Shown piece after piece: positions 37,966 to 48,050 of a stretch of DNA of 64,000 bases. Numbering within the stretch: position 1 is the first letter of the stretch; each line of letters begins with the position of its first letter. Under the pieces are notes generated by a model. The model saw only the letters and a list, made by a program, of their open reading frames with translations. It was not told where the DNA came from and did no database searches. The DNA comes from Chitinophagaceae bacterium (lineage in GTDB: Bacteria > Bacteroidota > Bacteroidia > Chitinophagales > Chitinophagaceae): NCBI GenBank assembly GCA_016710745.1, contig JADJVB010000010.1, forward strand, positions 1,116,001 through 1,180,000, written 5' to 3'. The position numbers were made by a program, and so were the translations under genes.

Positions 37966-38852
37966 TCACTGGTTAGTTTTTAATTTTTTTTCGGCGGCTG
38001 TAAATGTATTCATCAGCAGGGCCGCAATGGTCATCAGGCCAACGCCGCCGGGTACGGGTGTGATATAACTGCACTTAGGCGCCACGTTTATAAAATCAAC
38101 ATCGCCCTGTATGGCAAAGCCCGATTTTTTGTCTCGTCTTTTACCCGGGTAATGCCTACATCGATCACCACGGCATTTTCTTTTACCATATCGGCTTTTA
38201 AAAATCCGGGGATGCCCAGAGCGGCTACAATAATATCGGCCTGTAAACAAATGGCTGCCAGGTTGGTGGTGCGGCTATGACAAACCGTTACCGTGCAGTT
38301 TCCCGGGTAGGTATTGCGGCTGAGTAAAATGCTGATGGGCCGGCCAACAATATTACTGCGGCCAATCACCACGGCGTGTTTACCACTGGTTTCAATTTTA
38401 TAGTGTTCCAGCATCAACAAAATTCCATAAGGCGTTGCCGGAATAAAAGTGGGGAGTCCCTGCACCATTTTACCGATGCTCATCGGGTGAAATCCATCCA
38501 CATCTTTGTCGGGATTAATGAGGTTGATTATTTTTTCCTCATCAATTTGTTTCGGCAGGGGTAACTGAACCAATATACCATCCACGCCGGCATCGTTATT
38601 CAGTTTTTCTATGGCTTCAATTAAAACGGCTTCGGTAATATCACTGTCAAAACGAACCAGGCTGCTTGCAAAACCTACTTCTTCGCAGTTTTTTACCTTG
38701 CTGGCCACATAGGTTTCGCTGGCGCCATTGCTGCCAACCAGTATGGCCGCCAGGTGTGGGGCCTTATGGCCATTCTTTTTAAAGAGAATCGTTTTTTCTT
38801 TTATTTTTTCTTTTACAGATTGAGAAACAACCTTTCCATCGAGAATTTGCAT
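37966..38852 (-). CDS. folD: Bifunctional methylenetetrahydrofolate dehydrogenase/cyclohydrolase, frameshifted
   Basis: FolD interconverts 5,10-methylene-, methenyl- and 10-formyl-tetrahydrofolate for purine and one-carbon metabolism. Catalytic Tyr48 and Lys52 in SETYVASKVKN, substrate loop ILVQLPLPKQID, NADP site GRSNIVGRPISILL and the C-terminal motif PVPGGVGLMTIAALLMNT are present. Corrected length is 295, usual for the family. The frame breaks at six T (38125-38130, A on the coding strand); seven would read DETKKSGFAIQGDVDF and rejoin. folD stop and queE overlap in GTGA, so the genes are co-transcribed. Confidence 0.93.
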
Positions 38853-38961
38853 GCCACAAAAGTAATCAACTATTGTTTGAATATCTATTTGGCAAATAGG
38901 GCTTTTTTTTTCAAAACTTTTTATTACCTTGTACTGGAAGTTTTTTCAATTCTACCCTACT

Positions 38962-39789
38962 ATGAAGACGAAACTTTTACTCACTGCTTTCGCAGGGTTT
39001 GCCTTAACCTGTGCGTTCCCCCAATCGCTTCGCTATACACTGGCACAGCCCTATATCAGTTTATCGGCATACAGTCAAAAACAACCCGATGTGCTGTCGT
39101 TCACCGGCAACCAGGCAGCGCTTGCCCAAACTAAAAATGCGGGGATCGCTGTATTTGGTGAAAGAAGATTTATGCTGAAAGAAACCGGCATGTATACATT
39201 GGGCGCAACGGTGCCAACCCGTTTGGGAAATTTTGGCATCCAGCTTAATTATGGCGGATACAAAAATTTCAATGAAAATAAAATGGGTTTGGCCTATGCC
39301 CGTAAACTGGGCAAACTGCTGGATATCGGTGTACAATTTAATTATTACGGTTACCGGATTCCGGCCTATGGAAATGCATCGGCCATTCATTTCGAAATAG
39401 GTGCCATGATGCACCTCACCGATAAATTAAATGCCGGTATTCATGTGTACAATCCGGTTGGCGGTAAACTCGGAAAAAACAGCGAAGAAAAGCTGGCTTC
39501 GGCGTATAAGCTGGGATTGGGATATGATGCGTCGGATAAGTTTCTGATCAGCGCCGAGATCGTTAAGGAGGAAGACAAAGCAGTGAACGTAATAGCCGGA
39601 GTACAATACCAGTTTGCAAAACAATTTTTTGCCAAAGCGGGCTTCCTGAGCGAATCGGGCAGTGCCTATGCCGGTGCGGGTATGGCCTGGAAAAACCTGC
39701 GGCTGGATATTTCTTCGGGCTATCATCCGCAGCTTGGATTTTCTCCGGGCCTGTTATTCATGATGAATTTTAAACAACCTTCCGAATGA
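38962..39789 (+). CDS. Outer-membrane beta-barrel protein (PorV/PorQ-like), unknown role
   Basis: A 275-residue protein when started at ATG 38962, which gives a signal peptide (MKTKLLLTAFAGFALTCAFP). The rest consists of alternating beta-strands with aromatic girdle residues (GNFGIQLNYGGYKNFNENK, IGVQFNYYGYRIPAY, GLGYDASDKFLISAEIV) ending in a short terminal strand. The opening motif SFTGNQAALAQTKNAGIAVFGER resembles the N-terminal part of PorV/PorQ-type barrels. The next gene overlaps by 4 bp (ATGA), so both products are likely made together. Function is not known. Confidence 0.68.
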   Translation: MKTKLLLTAFAGFALTCAFPQSLRYTLAQPYISLSAYSQKQPDVLSFTGNQAALAQTKNAGIAVFGERRFMLKETGMYTLGATVPTRLGNFGIQLNYGGYKNFNENKMGLAYARKLGKLLDIGVQFNYYGYRIPAYGNASAIHFEIGAMMHLTDKLNAGIHVYNPVGGKLGKNSEEKLASAYKLGLGYDASDKFLISAEIVKEEDKAVNVIAGVQYQFAKQFFAKAGFLSESGSAYAGAGMAWKNLRLDISSGYHPQLGFSPGLLFMMNFKQPSE

Positions 39790-41846
39790 GAAAGCTGTAT
39801 CTGGCAATGGTTATATGTTGTTTGGGTTTACCTGCTTTTGCTCAGGTACCCGAACCCGTTACAACCAGTACCGAACAGCAACTCGAAAATATGACCGAAA
39901 ACAATGATGACGTGGAAACAGAGGATGATTCCTACCTGCAGCAAATGGTTCAGTTTATTGCCAACCCCATCAACCTGAATACGGCAGATGCCGCGGAAAT
40001 AAGCCGGCTGCGGATCTTATCGCCCATGCAGATCCGATATTTTATTTCGTATCGTAGTCTGGTGGGTAACCTGGTTGATGTGTACGAATTGCAGGCCGTA
40101 CCCGGCTGGGATATCAGCACCATACAAAAAATAAGGCCATACATCAACGTTAGTATGTCTGTTTCGGCCGCCGCAGCGATCAGCACCCGTATCCGAAACG
40201 GCGATCACCAGGTGCTGATCAGGGCTTCGCAGGTACTTGAAAAATCGAAAGGTTATTTGATCGATTCGTCAACGGCTACAAATTTTTATCCGGGTTCGCA
40301 ACAGAAGGTCTTGCTCCGGTACAAATATGTTTACAAGCATTTATTTCAATATGGATGGGTGGCCGAAAAAGACGCCGGCGAACAATTTTTTAAAGGCGCT
40401 CAAAAACAAGGATTCGATTTTTACTCGGCGCATATTTTTGTTCGTAAGATCGGTTTCGTTAAGTCGCTGGCCATTGGCGATTTCACGGTAAACCTGGGCC
40501 AGGGCTTAATTCAATGGCAAAGCCTGGCCTTTAAAAAAAGTGCCGATGTGATCAATACAAAAAGGGAAGCTGATATTTTAAGGCCCTATAATTCGGCCGG
40601 CGAAATAAATTTCCACCGCGGACTGGGCATCACCCTCGAAAAAAATAAATGGCAACTTACGGTGTTCGCTTCGTACAAAAATATTGATGGAAATTTTGTA
40701 GCCGATACGTCGCAAAACCAGGCCGGTTATATTTCTTCCCTGCAAACATCGGGCTACCACCGCACAAAAAACGAAGCCGAAGATAAACATGTTCAAAGGC
40801 AGCTGGCGGTTGGTGGAAACCTGTCTTTCAAATATAGAAATCTGCACCTGGGCGTTAACGGTATCCATTATAAATGTAAACTGCCCATTAAAAAAACGGC
40901 CGAACCCTATAATCAATATGCGTTGATTGGCAGCAGTTTTGGAAACTACAGTGTCGACTATAGTTATACCTGGAAAAACCTGCATATTTTTGGCGAGGCG
41001 GCATTTACTTCGGGTTTTGATAAAGCCTTTGTTAACGGCTTACTGGTAAGTGCATCTTCCAGAGTAGATCTCAGTCTTTTATACCGCAATATTTCAAGTT
41101 CGTATCAGTCGCTGTATTCGTCGGCTTTTACCGAAAGTTCCTTTCCCAATAATGAAAAAGGATTCTATACGGGCATATCGGTGAGGCCCAACGATGCCTG
41201 GCGCCTGGATGCCTATGCCGATTTTTATAAGTTTCCCTGGCTGCGTTTCAGGGTAGATGCGCCGTCATCAGGCACTGATTACCTGGTACAGGTCAGTTAT
41301 AAGCCCAATAAACAACTTGATATCTATTCCCGGTTCAGGGCCGGAGCCAAAGCCATCAATGCAAACCCCGATCAGCTCATCCTGTCGCCGGTAGCTCAGC
41401 AAGCCCGAAAAAACTGGCGTACCCAGGTAAGTTTCAAGCTAAATAGAAGCATAACCCTTCGAAACCGCACGGAAATAGCCTGGTTTGATAGCCGGGGACC
41501 AGCCGGGGAGCAGGGATATTTGATATATTTTGATTTTATATATAAGCCTCTGCTAAAACCCTATGCCGGAAGTATCAGGTTGCAGTATTTCGAAACCGGG
41601 GGCTATAATAGCCGCTTATACGCCTACGAAAATGATATTTTATATAGTTTTTCAATCCCTGTTTTTTACGATAAAGGCTACCGGTACTACGTAAACATGA
41701 ATTATGATATTAATAAAAAAATGACTATATGGATAAGGTGGGCGCAAACCCTTTATAACGATGAAAACCTTATTGGCAGTGGTCTCGACGAGATCCGGGG
41801 AGGGGCTAAATCGGAGATCAAACTGCAGGTGTTGTATAAATTTTAA
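39786..41846 (+). CDS. Outer-membrane barrel protein with N-terminal helix-hairpin-helix domain
   Basis: A 686-residue exported protein. After a signal peptide (MRKLYLAMVICCLGLPAFAQ) there is a ComEA-like helix-hairpin-helix pair (NPINLNTADAAEISRLRIL, VDVYELQAVPGWDISTIQKI; about residues 55-115), followed by a long beta-barrel region with about 20 strands (YKYVYKHLFQYGWVAEKDAG, AIGDFTVNLGQGLIQWQSL, KIQLQVLYKF end). HhH domains usually bind DNA; a HhH plus barrel family is widespread in Bacteroidota and its role is unknown to me. The gene overlaps the upstream barrel gene by 4 bp. Uptake of DNA or an OM scaffold are possible, both inference. Confidence 0.8.
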   Translation: MRKLYLAMVICCLGLPAFAQVPEPVTTSTEQQLENMTENNDDVETEDDSYLQQMVQFIANPINLNTADAAEISRLRILSPMQIRYFISYRSLVGNLVDVYELQAVPGWDISTIQKIRPYINVSMSVSAAAAISTRIRNGDHQVLIRASQVLEKSKGYLIDSSTATNFYPGSQQKVLLRYKYVYKHLFQYGWVAEKDAGEQFFKGAQKQGFDFYSAHIFVRKIGFVKSLAIGDFTVNLGQGLIQWQSLAFKKSADVINTKREADILRPYNSAGEINFHRGLGITLEKNKWQLTVFASYKNIDGNFVADTSQNQAGYISSLQTSGYHRTKNEAEDKHVQRQLAVGGNLSFKYRNLHLGVNGIHYKCKLPIKKTAEPYNQYALIGSSFGNYSVDYSYTWKNLHIFGEAAFTSGFDKAFVNGLLVSASSRVDLSLLYRNISSSYQSLYSSAFTESSFPNNEKGFYTGISVRPNDAWRLDAYADFYKFPWLRFRVDAPSSGTDYLVQVSYKPNKQLDIYSRFRAGAKAINANPDQLILSPVAQQARKNWRTQVSFKLNRSITLRNRTEIAWFDSRGPAGEQGYLIYFDFIYKPLLKPYAGSIRLQYFETGGYNSRLYAYENDILYSFSIPVFYDKGYRYYVNMNYDINKKMTIWIRWAQTLYNDENLIGSGLDEIRGGAKSEIKLQVLYKF

Positions 41847-41932
41847 CAAATTTTGGCATAAATGCAGCATTTCAGCATCTCTTATTGTCTGATTATAAGG
41901 CAAGAAACTTTGGAAATTTATTTTAACATTAT

Positions 41933-41962
41933 TTTGACGTTAAGAAATTATCCTTATTTTTA
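41933..41962 (+). promoter_or_regulatory. Probable promoter of the SusC operon
   Basis: TTTG (41933-41936), 18-bp spacer and TATTTTTA (41955-41962), matching the Bacteroidota TTG-N17-23-TAnnTTTG arrangement at all but the last base. The ATG of the SusC gene is 21 bp further. Confidence 0.5.
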
Positions 41963-41983
41963 CACATCATTAAACTTAATTAA

Positions 41984-44900
41984 ATGCACATGAGAAGATT
42001 TTTATCACTGTTTACATTGTTGATGCTCTCCGGAGTATTGGCATTTGCGCAAAGCCGGGTGGTGAACGGCAAGATTTCCGATGCAAATGGTAATCCTGTT
42101 TCTTTTGCAACTGTTAAAGTGAAAGGAACCAATCAGGGATTATCTGCTGATGCAAACGGAGCTTATTCAATTAAAGTAAATCCTTCAGACGTTTTGGTTA
42201 TTTCCGGAGCCAGTTTTAAAGAAGTTGAAGTGCCGGTTGGTACGCAAACTACTTTAAATACGGTAATGGAAAGGTCAACCACTTCCGAGTTAAAAGAAGT
42301 TGTGGTAACAGGTGCGTTTGGAACCAAGCGTGTTGGAAGAAGTGTTGCATCGAATGTACAGAACATCGACGGGGATCAGTTAAACACGATTCGTCAGAGT
42401 AATATCAACAACGCCATAGCCGGTAAAGCGGCCGGTGCGCAGGTTCGTAGCCAGTCGGCTGCTAAACTGGGTGTTGAAACTCAGGTACGTTTGCGTGGTG
42501 AAAATGGTTTAGGTTCCGGCGGTGGTGCCTTATATGTTGTTGACGGAACGATCATGCCGAGTGCAAACGATATTAACCCTGATGACATTGAAGATATAAC
42601 CGTATTACAAGGCCCGGCTGCTGCCGCTTTGTTTGGACCGGATGGTGCCAATGGTGCCATTGTTGTAAATACCAAAAGAGCTAAAAAAGGTACAGGCAAT
42701 ATCGGTATTGAAATTAACAGCGGTATAGTTTTTGATAAAATATACATAACGCCCGCTTACCAGAATACGTATGCTGGTGGTGCCGAGAAGAGTTTAATAC
42801 AATATAATTATAAGGCGGGTGATCCGGAAGGCTGGAAAGCACTGGATGGTAAGTATTTTCATGATATGACGGATGATGCGAGCTGGGGTCCAAGAATGAT
42901 GGGACAGGAATATGCTCCCTGGTATGCCTGGTACGGTGGTCATGAGCGTTCTTACAAAACAGCCGCTTTGGTTGCTCAACCAAATAATAACCGTGATTTT
43001 TACAATACCGGTATTACCAAAACCAATAACATTAATATATCTAAAGCTACTGATAACCTTAATCTGAGATTATCTTATACCAACCTTGATCAAAAAGGTA
43101 TGGTTCCCACAGAATTTTTAAAGCGCCATACGGTTAGTTTGAATGCTACTATAGATGTAACGCCGAGGATTATCGTAGGGGCCAGTATCAACTATATAGC
43201 GCAGGACAGAAACGCCGAAAATAATGATGGCTATGCTAACCAGTCTGCTGGTGGATTTGGTCAGTGGTTTCACCGCGACCTGGACATGGGAATCATTAGA
43301 GAACTTGGTAGTTTGAGAACGCCAGACGGAATAATGGCTACCTGGAACCCAAGGACGAACCCTGATGGATACACAGCTTCTAATCCAGGTGGATTTTATA
43401 AAGCCAACTACTGGTATAATTACTATGGTTACTTTAACGAAATCAAAAATCCTAACAGAAGAGACAGATTATATGGTGATGTTTCGGTTACTTACAAACT
43501 AACCAATGATTTAAAAATTAAAGGTACCTATCGTAAAAATCAGTTAAATGTAGCTTACGAGAGCATTACCTCAAGTTCTCTTGAAAATAGTGGATTGCAA
43601 ACCGGATCGGTAGCAACCTACCAGGTAGGTCAAAGCAGAAGCGACAGACAGAACTACGAGGGTTTGATCACCTATAGTAAGAAAATTAAAAGCTTTGCAG
43701 TTAACGTAATTGGTGGTTTTGATATATTAAATACTACCTTCAGAAGGGAAGATGCCAGTACATCAAATGGTTTAAATATTCCAGGTTTGTACTCTCTTTC
43801 TAACTCGGTAAGTCCAATTGTTTATGGACGTGGACTTACTGGTGCAGACGCAAGACAGCAATCAAAACGTAGAAGTTTATTTGCACGTGCTGATATTGGC
43901 TTCCGTAATTTATTGTTTGTGGAAGGTTCGTACAGAAGAGATTATGTATCAACTGAGCCGGCAGATACGTATATCGAAACTAAATCGGTTGGTGCTTCAT
44001 TTGTATTCAGTGATTTAACCAGGAAAGCTATTCCTTTTATCAGCTATGGTAAAATCAGGGGTTCTTATGGCCAGTTGTTGAATGCCTTAGGTATTTATGA
44101 TCTAAATCAAACCTACGTTCAAAATGCAACCCAGTGGAATCCGGGTAACTTCCTGTTACCAGAACCAAATACCCTGGTTGACCCTGACTTAAGAGGTGCA
44201 GCCAATACTGAAAAAGAAATTGGTTTGGAAATGCGTTTTGCAAAAAACCGTTTCGGTTTCAATGTAACGTATTGGGATAGAACAAATAAGGATTTCCCTG
44301 TTAACGTAACCTTACCAGGTCAAACCGGTTATACCGGAGTTAGGGTAAATGCTGGTGAAATAGCTAAAAATGGTATCGATATTCAGGCTTTTGTAAATCC
44401 TATTCGCTCTAAGAATATAGACTGGAACATTACAGCCTCTTATGGCAGATTGTTGAAAAATGAAGTAGTTTCAATTGCACCGGGTATTACCCGTTTGGTT
44501 TCTTCTTCTGGTGCTTTCTCTACCAGCTCTGCTGCTTACACAGTAAGTGAAGTTGGTCAGCCATGGGGTCAGTTATTTGGCGGTGGAATTCAGCGTGATG
44601 CCAGTGGTATCCCGGTGTTGACTTCACCTAATCCAGCAACGGGCGATCCAGGTGGTAAATTTATCAAGGAAAATGATACCAAATTTGGTAGTGCTTTACC
44701 TGATTATACCGGTGGCGTACAAAGTGCACTTACCGTGTTTAAAAACTTTACGCTTAACATTAATATCGACTTCTCTTATGGCGGTAAGTTCTTCTCATTG
44801 TCTGATCATTGGGGTACTTTTTCTGGCTTAACTGCCCGTACCGCGGTATTGAACGACAAGGGAAATTCTGTACGTGATGATGTTGCCGATGGCGGTGGTG

Positions 44901-45250
44901 TTCACGTAGCCGGAGTTGATGCAACTACCGGAAAAGCTGTAGATTATTATATTGAAGCGCAGGATTATTTCCATCAGTTTAGAAATGCCCGTATTGCTGA
45001 GGATAACATATATGACTTAACCTTTGTTAAATTAAGGGAATTGAGTTTAGGCTATCGGATTCCGGTAGAAAGGTTAGGAATCGGTAAGTACATTAAAAAT
45101 GCCGTATTCTCTGTTATAAGCCGTAATCCCTGGTTAATTTATGCTAAAACCAGAGATTTTGATCCATCTGAGATCAGTAATGTATATGGTGAAGATGGTC
45201 AGTTCCCCGGAACAAGGTCGATCGGTGTGAATCTAAAACTGGGTTTCTAA
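41984..45250 (+). CDS. SusC/RagA-family TonB-dependent outer-membrane transporter
   Basis: A 1088-residue TonB-dependent receptor. Signal peptide (start MHMRRFLSLFTLL; a second ATG at 41990 is equally possible), then a carboxypeptidase regulatory-like domain (NGKISDANGNPVSFATVKVKG; about 25-95), a plug (TIRQSNINNAIAGKAAGAQV, LRGENGLGSGGGALYVVDG, IEDITVLQGPAAAALFG, about 115-230) and a 22-strand barrel ending SIGVNLKLGF. It pairs with the SusD gene downstream (26-bp gap) to import oligomeric substrate with a lipoprotein lid. The substrate is not indicated by the neighbours, since no glycosidase is linked. Confidence 0.95.
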   Translation: MHMRRFLSLFTLLMLSGVLAFAQSRVVNGKISDANGNPVSFATVKVKGTNQGLSADANGAYSIKVNPSDVLVISGASFKEVEVPVGTQTTLNTVMERSTTSELKEVVVTGAFGTKRVGRSVASNVQNIDGDQLNTIRQSNINNAIAGKAAGAQVRSQSAAKLGVETQVRLRGENGLGSGGGALYVVDGTIMPSANDINPDDIEDITVLQGPAAAALFGPDGANGAIVVNTKRAKKGTGNIGIEINSGIVFDKIYITPAYQNTYAGGAEKSLIQYNYKAGDPEGWKALDGKYFHDMTDDASWGPRMMGQEYAPWYAWYGGHERSYKTAALVAQPNNNRDFYNTGITKTNNINISKATDNLNLRLSYTNLDQKGMVPTEFLKRHTVSLNATIDVTPRIIVGASINYIAQDRNAENNDGYANQSAGGFGQWFHRDLDMGIIRELGSLRTPDGIMATWNPRTNPDGYTASNPGGFYKANYWYNYYGYFNEIKNPNRRDRLYGDVSVTYKLTNDLKIKGTYRKNQLNVAYESITSSSLENSGLQTGSVATYQVGQSRSDRQNYEGLITYSKKIKSFAVNVIGGFDILNTTFRREDASTSNGLNIPGLYSLSNSVSPIVYGRGLTGADARQQSKRRSLFARADIGFRNLLFVEGSYRRDYVSTEPADTYIETKSVGASFVFSDLTRKAIPFISYGKIRGSYGQLLNALGIYDLNQTYVQNATQWNPGNFLLPEPNTLVDPDLRGAANTEKEIGLEMRFAKNRFGFNVTYWDRTNKDFPVNVTLPGQTGYTGVRVNAGEIAKNGIDIQAFVNPIRSKNIDWNITASYGRLLKNEVVSIAPGITRLVSSSGAFSTSSAAYTVSEVGQPWGQLFGGGIQRDASGIPVLTSPNPATGDPGGKFIKENDTKFGSALPDYTGGVQSALTVFKNFTLNINIDFSYGGKFFSLSDHWGTFSGLTARTAVLNDKGNSVRDDVADGGGVHVAGVDATTGKAVDYYIEAQDYFHQFRNARIAEDNIYDLTFVKLRELSLGYRIPVERLGIGKYIKNAVFSVISRNPWLIYAKTRDFDPSEISNVYGEDGQFPGTRSIGVNLKLGF

Positions 45251-45276
45251 TTTAAAAAACTGATAAATTTAAGAAT

Positions 45277-46782
45277 ATGAAAAATATAAAAATTAATTTA
45301 AAAACTTTGGTAGCCCTGATCGCTTCGGCATCATTGATTACCGGGTGTGCCAAAATAAGTGATTTTGGAGATACCAATCAGAACCCGGATGCAGTTACAT
45401 TACCGGTTCCTTCGGCCTTAATAACAAGTGCGGAGTCTTCTTTGCCTGGTTTCTCTTCCAGCACGATAACTTTCCTGTACTGTCAGTATGGGGCTGAAAC
45501 ACAGTACACGGATGCATCGTTGTACTCATTGCCTCAGTTTGAGTCTACCGGTACCTATGTTGGTCCGCTGATGGATCTGCAGGTGATTTTGAATACGCCC
45601 CTGGCAACTGTTCATGAAAAGGCGGTAGCCAAGATTTTAAAGTCGTATTATATAATGAGAGTTACCGACAGGTGGGGAGATGTTCCTTATTCTGAAGCAC
45701 TGCAGGGTGCGGGTAATCTGGCTCCTAAATATGATATGCAGGAAGATATTTACAAAGCGATGTTTACAGATCTGGCTGATGCAATAACAGAACTGGGTAC
45801 GGTGTCTGCTCCATTGAAGGGAGATATCGTTTATGGTGGAAATGTTGCGAAGTGGAAAAAGGCTGCCAATTCTATCCGTTTGATCGCTTCTTTAAGACTT
45901 TCAAAAAAAGTACCGGCGATCGGTGGTTATGCGCAAATGGCTTTTGAAGCTGCTGCAACTGATCCAAATGGTATTATCGCCTCTAATGCTGATAATTTTT
46001 CTTTAACTCATCCAGGTGGTCCTCAGGGTTCGGTTTTTCAAAATCCTTGGTATCGTTTATATTTTGCAAGGGATGACTATGCTATCAGTAAAACAATGAC
46101 TGATTGCCTCACTGGCCTTGGAGATAACAGGGGTACTGCTTTTGGATCAAATGGTATCGGTTTTCCTTATGGTTTAACCAGGGATCTGGCTATTTCGTTT
46201 ACCAATTCAGTGGGTAATGGTCATGGCAGGGTATTGGCTGTTTCTAAAAGAGGTGAGTTGTCTAATATTGTTATGATTGGTGCTGCTCAGTCTTTATTGG
46301 CCTGGGCCGAGGGTTTACAACTTGGCTGGGCATCAAATGGTACTGCTAAGGCTGCTTATGATGCAGGTGTTGCAGCATCTTTTGGTCAGTGGGGTTTAAC
46401 TATGCCGGCTACTTATTTAACTACTGGTCCTGCTAATTTTACTTCAGGTTCAGGCGTTGCGGCTATTGGTCAAAATGCGGCTCCATGGGATGCTGTTCCG
46501 GCAGCTCAAAATGCAGCTACTTCAACTCCGCTTAAACGTATTCAGTTACAACGTTGGTTGGCTGCTTACCCTGATGGTGACGAAGGTTGGGCAGAGTGGA
46601 GGAGAACAGGTGTTCCTGATCTAAGGCCAAGTCGTTTTGCAACCAATACAGGTGGACAAATTCCACGCAGATATGTGTATGGTTCAAACGAAGCGGCTAC
46701 AAACCCTGCGCAGCTTGCTATTGCAGTGGGCAGGTTAACAGGCGGTGATACACAGGATGCCAAAATCTGGTGGGATCAATAA
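45277..46782 (+). CDS. SusD/RagB-family lipoprotein
   Basis: Predicted surface lipoprotein of 501 residues forming the lid of the SusC transporter. The lipobox is LITGC with Cys24. The SusD-like N-terminal region (TNQNPDAVTLPVPSALITSAESS...) and TPR-like helices (EKAVAKILKSYYIMRVTDRWGDVPYSEAL) are typical, as is the end with WAEWRRTGVPDLRPSR and GQIPRRYVYGSNEAATNPAQLAIAVG. It follows the SusC gene, and precedes a DUF1735 lipoprotein gene; the three probably form one operon. Confidence 0.94.
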   Translation: MKNIKINLKTLVALIASASLITGCAKISDFGDTNQNPDAVTLPVPSALITSAESSLPGFSSSTITFLYCQYGAETQYTDASLYSLPQFESTGTYVGPLMDLQVILNTPLATVHEKAVAKILKSYYIMRVTDRWGDVPYSEALQGAGNLAPKYDMQEDIYKAMFTDLADAITELGTVSAPLKGDIVYGGNVAKWKKAANSIRLIASLRLSKKVPAIGGYAQMAFEAAATDPNGIIASNADNFSLTHPGGPQGSVFQNPWYRLYFARDDYAISKTMTDCLTGLGDNRGTAFGSNGIGFPYGLTRDLAISFTNSVGNGHGRVLAVSKRGELSNIVMIGAAQSLLAWAEGLQLGWASNGTAKAAYDAGVAASFGQWGLTMPATYLTTGPANFTSGSGVAAIGQNAAPWDAVPAAQNAATSTPLKRIQLQRWLAAYPDGDEGWAEWRRTGVPDLRPSRFATNTGGQIPRRYVYGSNEAATNPAQLAIAVGRLTGGDTQDAKIWWDQ

Positions 46783-46819
46783 GAAGATTAAGAAAAACAA
46801 TCATTAAAAATAAAGAAAT

Positions 46820-47800
46820 ATGAAAAAATTAAATATTATAATCGCCCCGCTTGTTTTTGGGCTATTGCTTTTAGTTTCTTGTGATAAAGCAGTAACCTAT
46901 GAGCCAATTGGTGATGGTGGTCAAAAAATTATTAAAATTCAGGTATATGGCGGTTTAGCCAGTGGTTTTAATAGTACAAATCTTGCCTATCCGCCAACCA
47001 GTACGTCGGAAATTATTTCCATGAATTTGGAGTATGTGGCCAATGTTGTATCTGATGTGGATATTACAGCTGTTGTAGAGGTTGATCCTGCTGCGGTTGC
47101 ATCTTATAATGCAACGCAAACAGATCCATTAAAGCAATACCTGGTTTTACCTGCAAGTAATTATACCTTTCCTTCACAAACAGTGGTGATTAAGGCGGGT
47201 CAAACTACTTCAACTCCATTTCAGATTGAGTTTAATCCTAGTTTGATCGATGGGTCTAAAAACTGGATGATTCCGGTTAGTATTAAGTCAATTTCGGGTG
47301 CAGCGGAAGGAACTGTAAAAGCTCCAGGTACCGGTACGGCTTATTTCCATTTTATTGGAAACCCATTGGCTGGTACTTATAATGTAACGCCCGCGGGTCG
47401 TTATAATTGTTCGGCAGTTGGTGATCAGGGCTGGGCACCACAAGCAGGCTGGGCCTATCCGGCAGCATTGGTGATACCAGCAAATTACAGCTTGGCTGCA
47501 ATTCCAGCTACCAAGTTTTTGGCTCCTGTTACACCAACTAAAACATCTGTGTATGTGGCAAATTTAGGCGCCGGTACTGATAGGGATTATACTTTAGAAG
47601 TTGATCCTGGTGTAACCGTTATAACCGACGTGAATGTTACGTTAACACCTTCGTTTGAAGGGGGTATATCTAATGTTCGCTGGTTTCAACATACCTATGA
47701 TCCTACTACCAAGAGGTTTATTTTATTATGGACATATAATAATCAACCGGGTGGTGTAGGAAATGACAGGATTATTTATGAGGTGTTGACTAAGCAGTAA
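46820..47800 (+). CDS. DUF1735-type surface lipoprotein
   Basis: A 326-residue lipoprotein with lipobox LLLVSC (Cys21). Residues about 60-160 match the DUF1735 pattern (ALVEVDPAAVASYN-like VEVDPAAVASYNATQ, VLPASNYTFPSQTVVIKAGQT, SLIDGSKNWMIPVSIKSISG), a small Ig-like domain found in SusE/SusF-position lipoproteins. The C-terminal 150 residues form a beta-rich unit (NPLAGTYNVTPAGRYNCS, IIYEVLTKQ). Position downstream of SusC/D suggests a substrate-binding accessory protein of the same transport complex. Substrate not determinable. A strong terminator follows. Confidence 0.85.
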   Translation: MKKLNIIIAPLVFGLLLLVSCDKAVTYEPIGDGGQKIIKIQVYGGLASGFNSTNLAYPPTSTSEIISMNLEYVANVVSDVDITAVVEVDPAAVASYNATQTDPLKQYLVLPASNYTFPSQTVVIKAGQTTSTPFQIEFNPSLIDGSKNWMIPVSIKSISGAAEGTVKAPGTGTAYFHFIGNPLAGTYNVTPAGRYNCSAVGDQGWAPQAGWAYPAALVIPANYSLAAIPATKFLAPVTPTKTSVYVANLGAGTDRDYTLEVDPGVTVITDVNVTLTPSFEGGISNVRWFQHTYDPTTKRFILLWTYNNQPGGVGNDRIIYEVLTKQ

Positions 47801-47822
47801 TTTTTTAACTCGTTTTATAGTT

Positions 47823-47858
47823 AATGGCCGCCCTCTTTGGGCGGCCATTATTTTATTT
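47823..47858 (+). terminator. Terminator of the SusC/D operon
   Basis: AATGGCCGCCC pairs perfectly with GGGCGGCCATT (11 bp, 5-base loop), followed by ATTTTATTT. It is 22 bp after the stop of the DUF1735 lipoprotein. Confidence 0.85.
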
Positions 47859-48007
47859 AGTTTATTTGCAAGGCGATGTTAATGAAAGGCTGAAATTGTA
47901 AGGTGAGGGGCTGTCATTGTTATATAAAGTGTGCTTTACCTGTTGGCAGGGTAGGTTTAATGTTGTTTACAGCGTTTTGATTGGCCTTAATAAATACTGT
48001 AATTGAT

Positions 48008-48041
48008 TTGGTGTTTGCCGCGTTTTCTTTTTTTATCTTTA
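48008..48041 (+). promoter_or_regulatory. Probable promoter of the DUF3467 gene
   Basis: TTG at 48008-48010, 23-bp spacer, and TATCTTTA at 48034-48041, with one mismatch to TAnnTTTG. The ATG is 9 bp further. Confidence 0.4.
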
Positions 48042-48050
48042 CAGTAAAAA

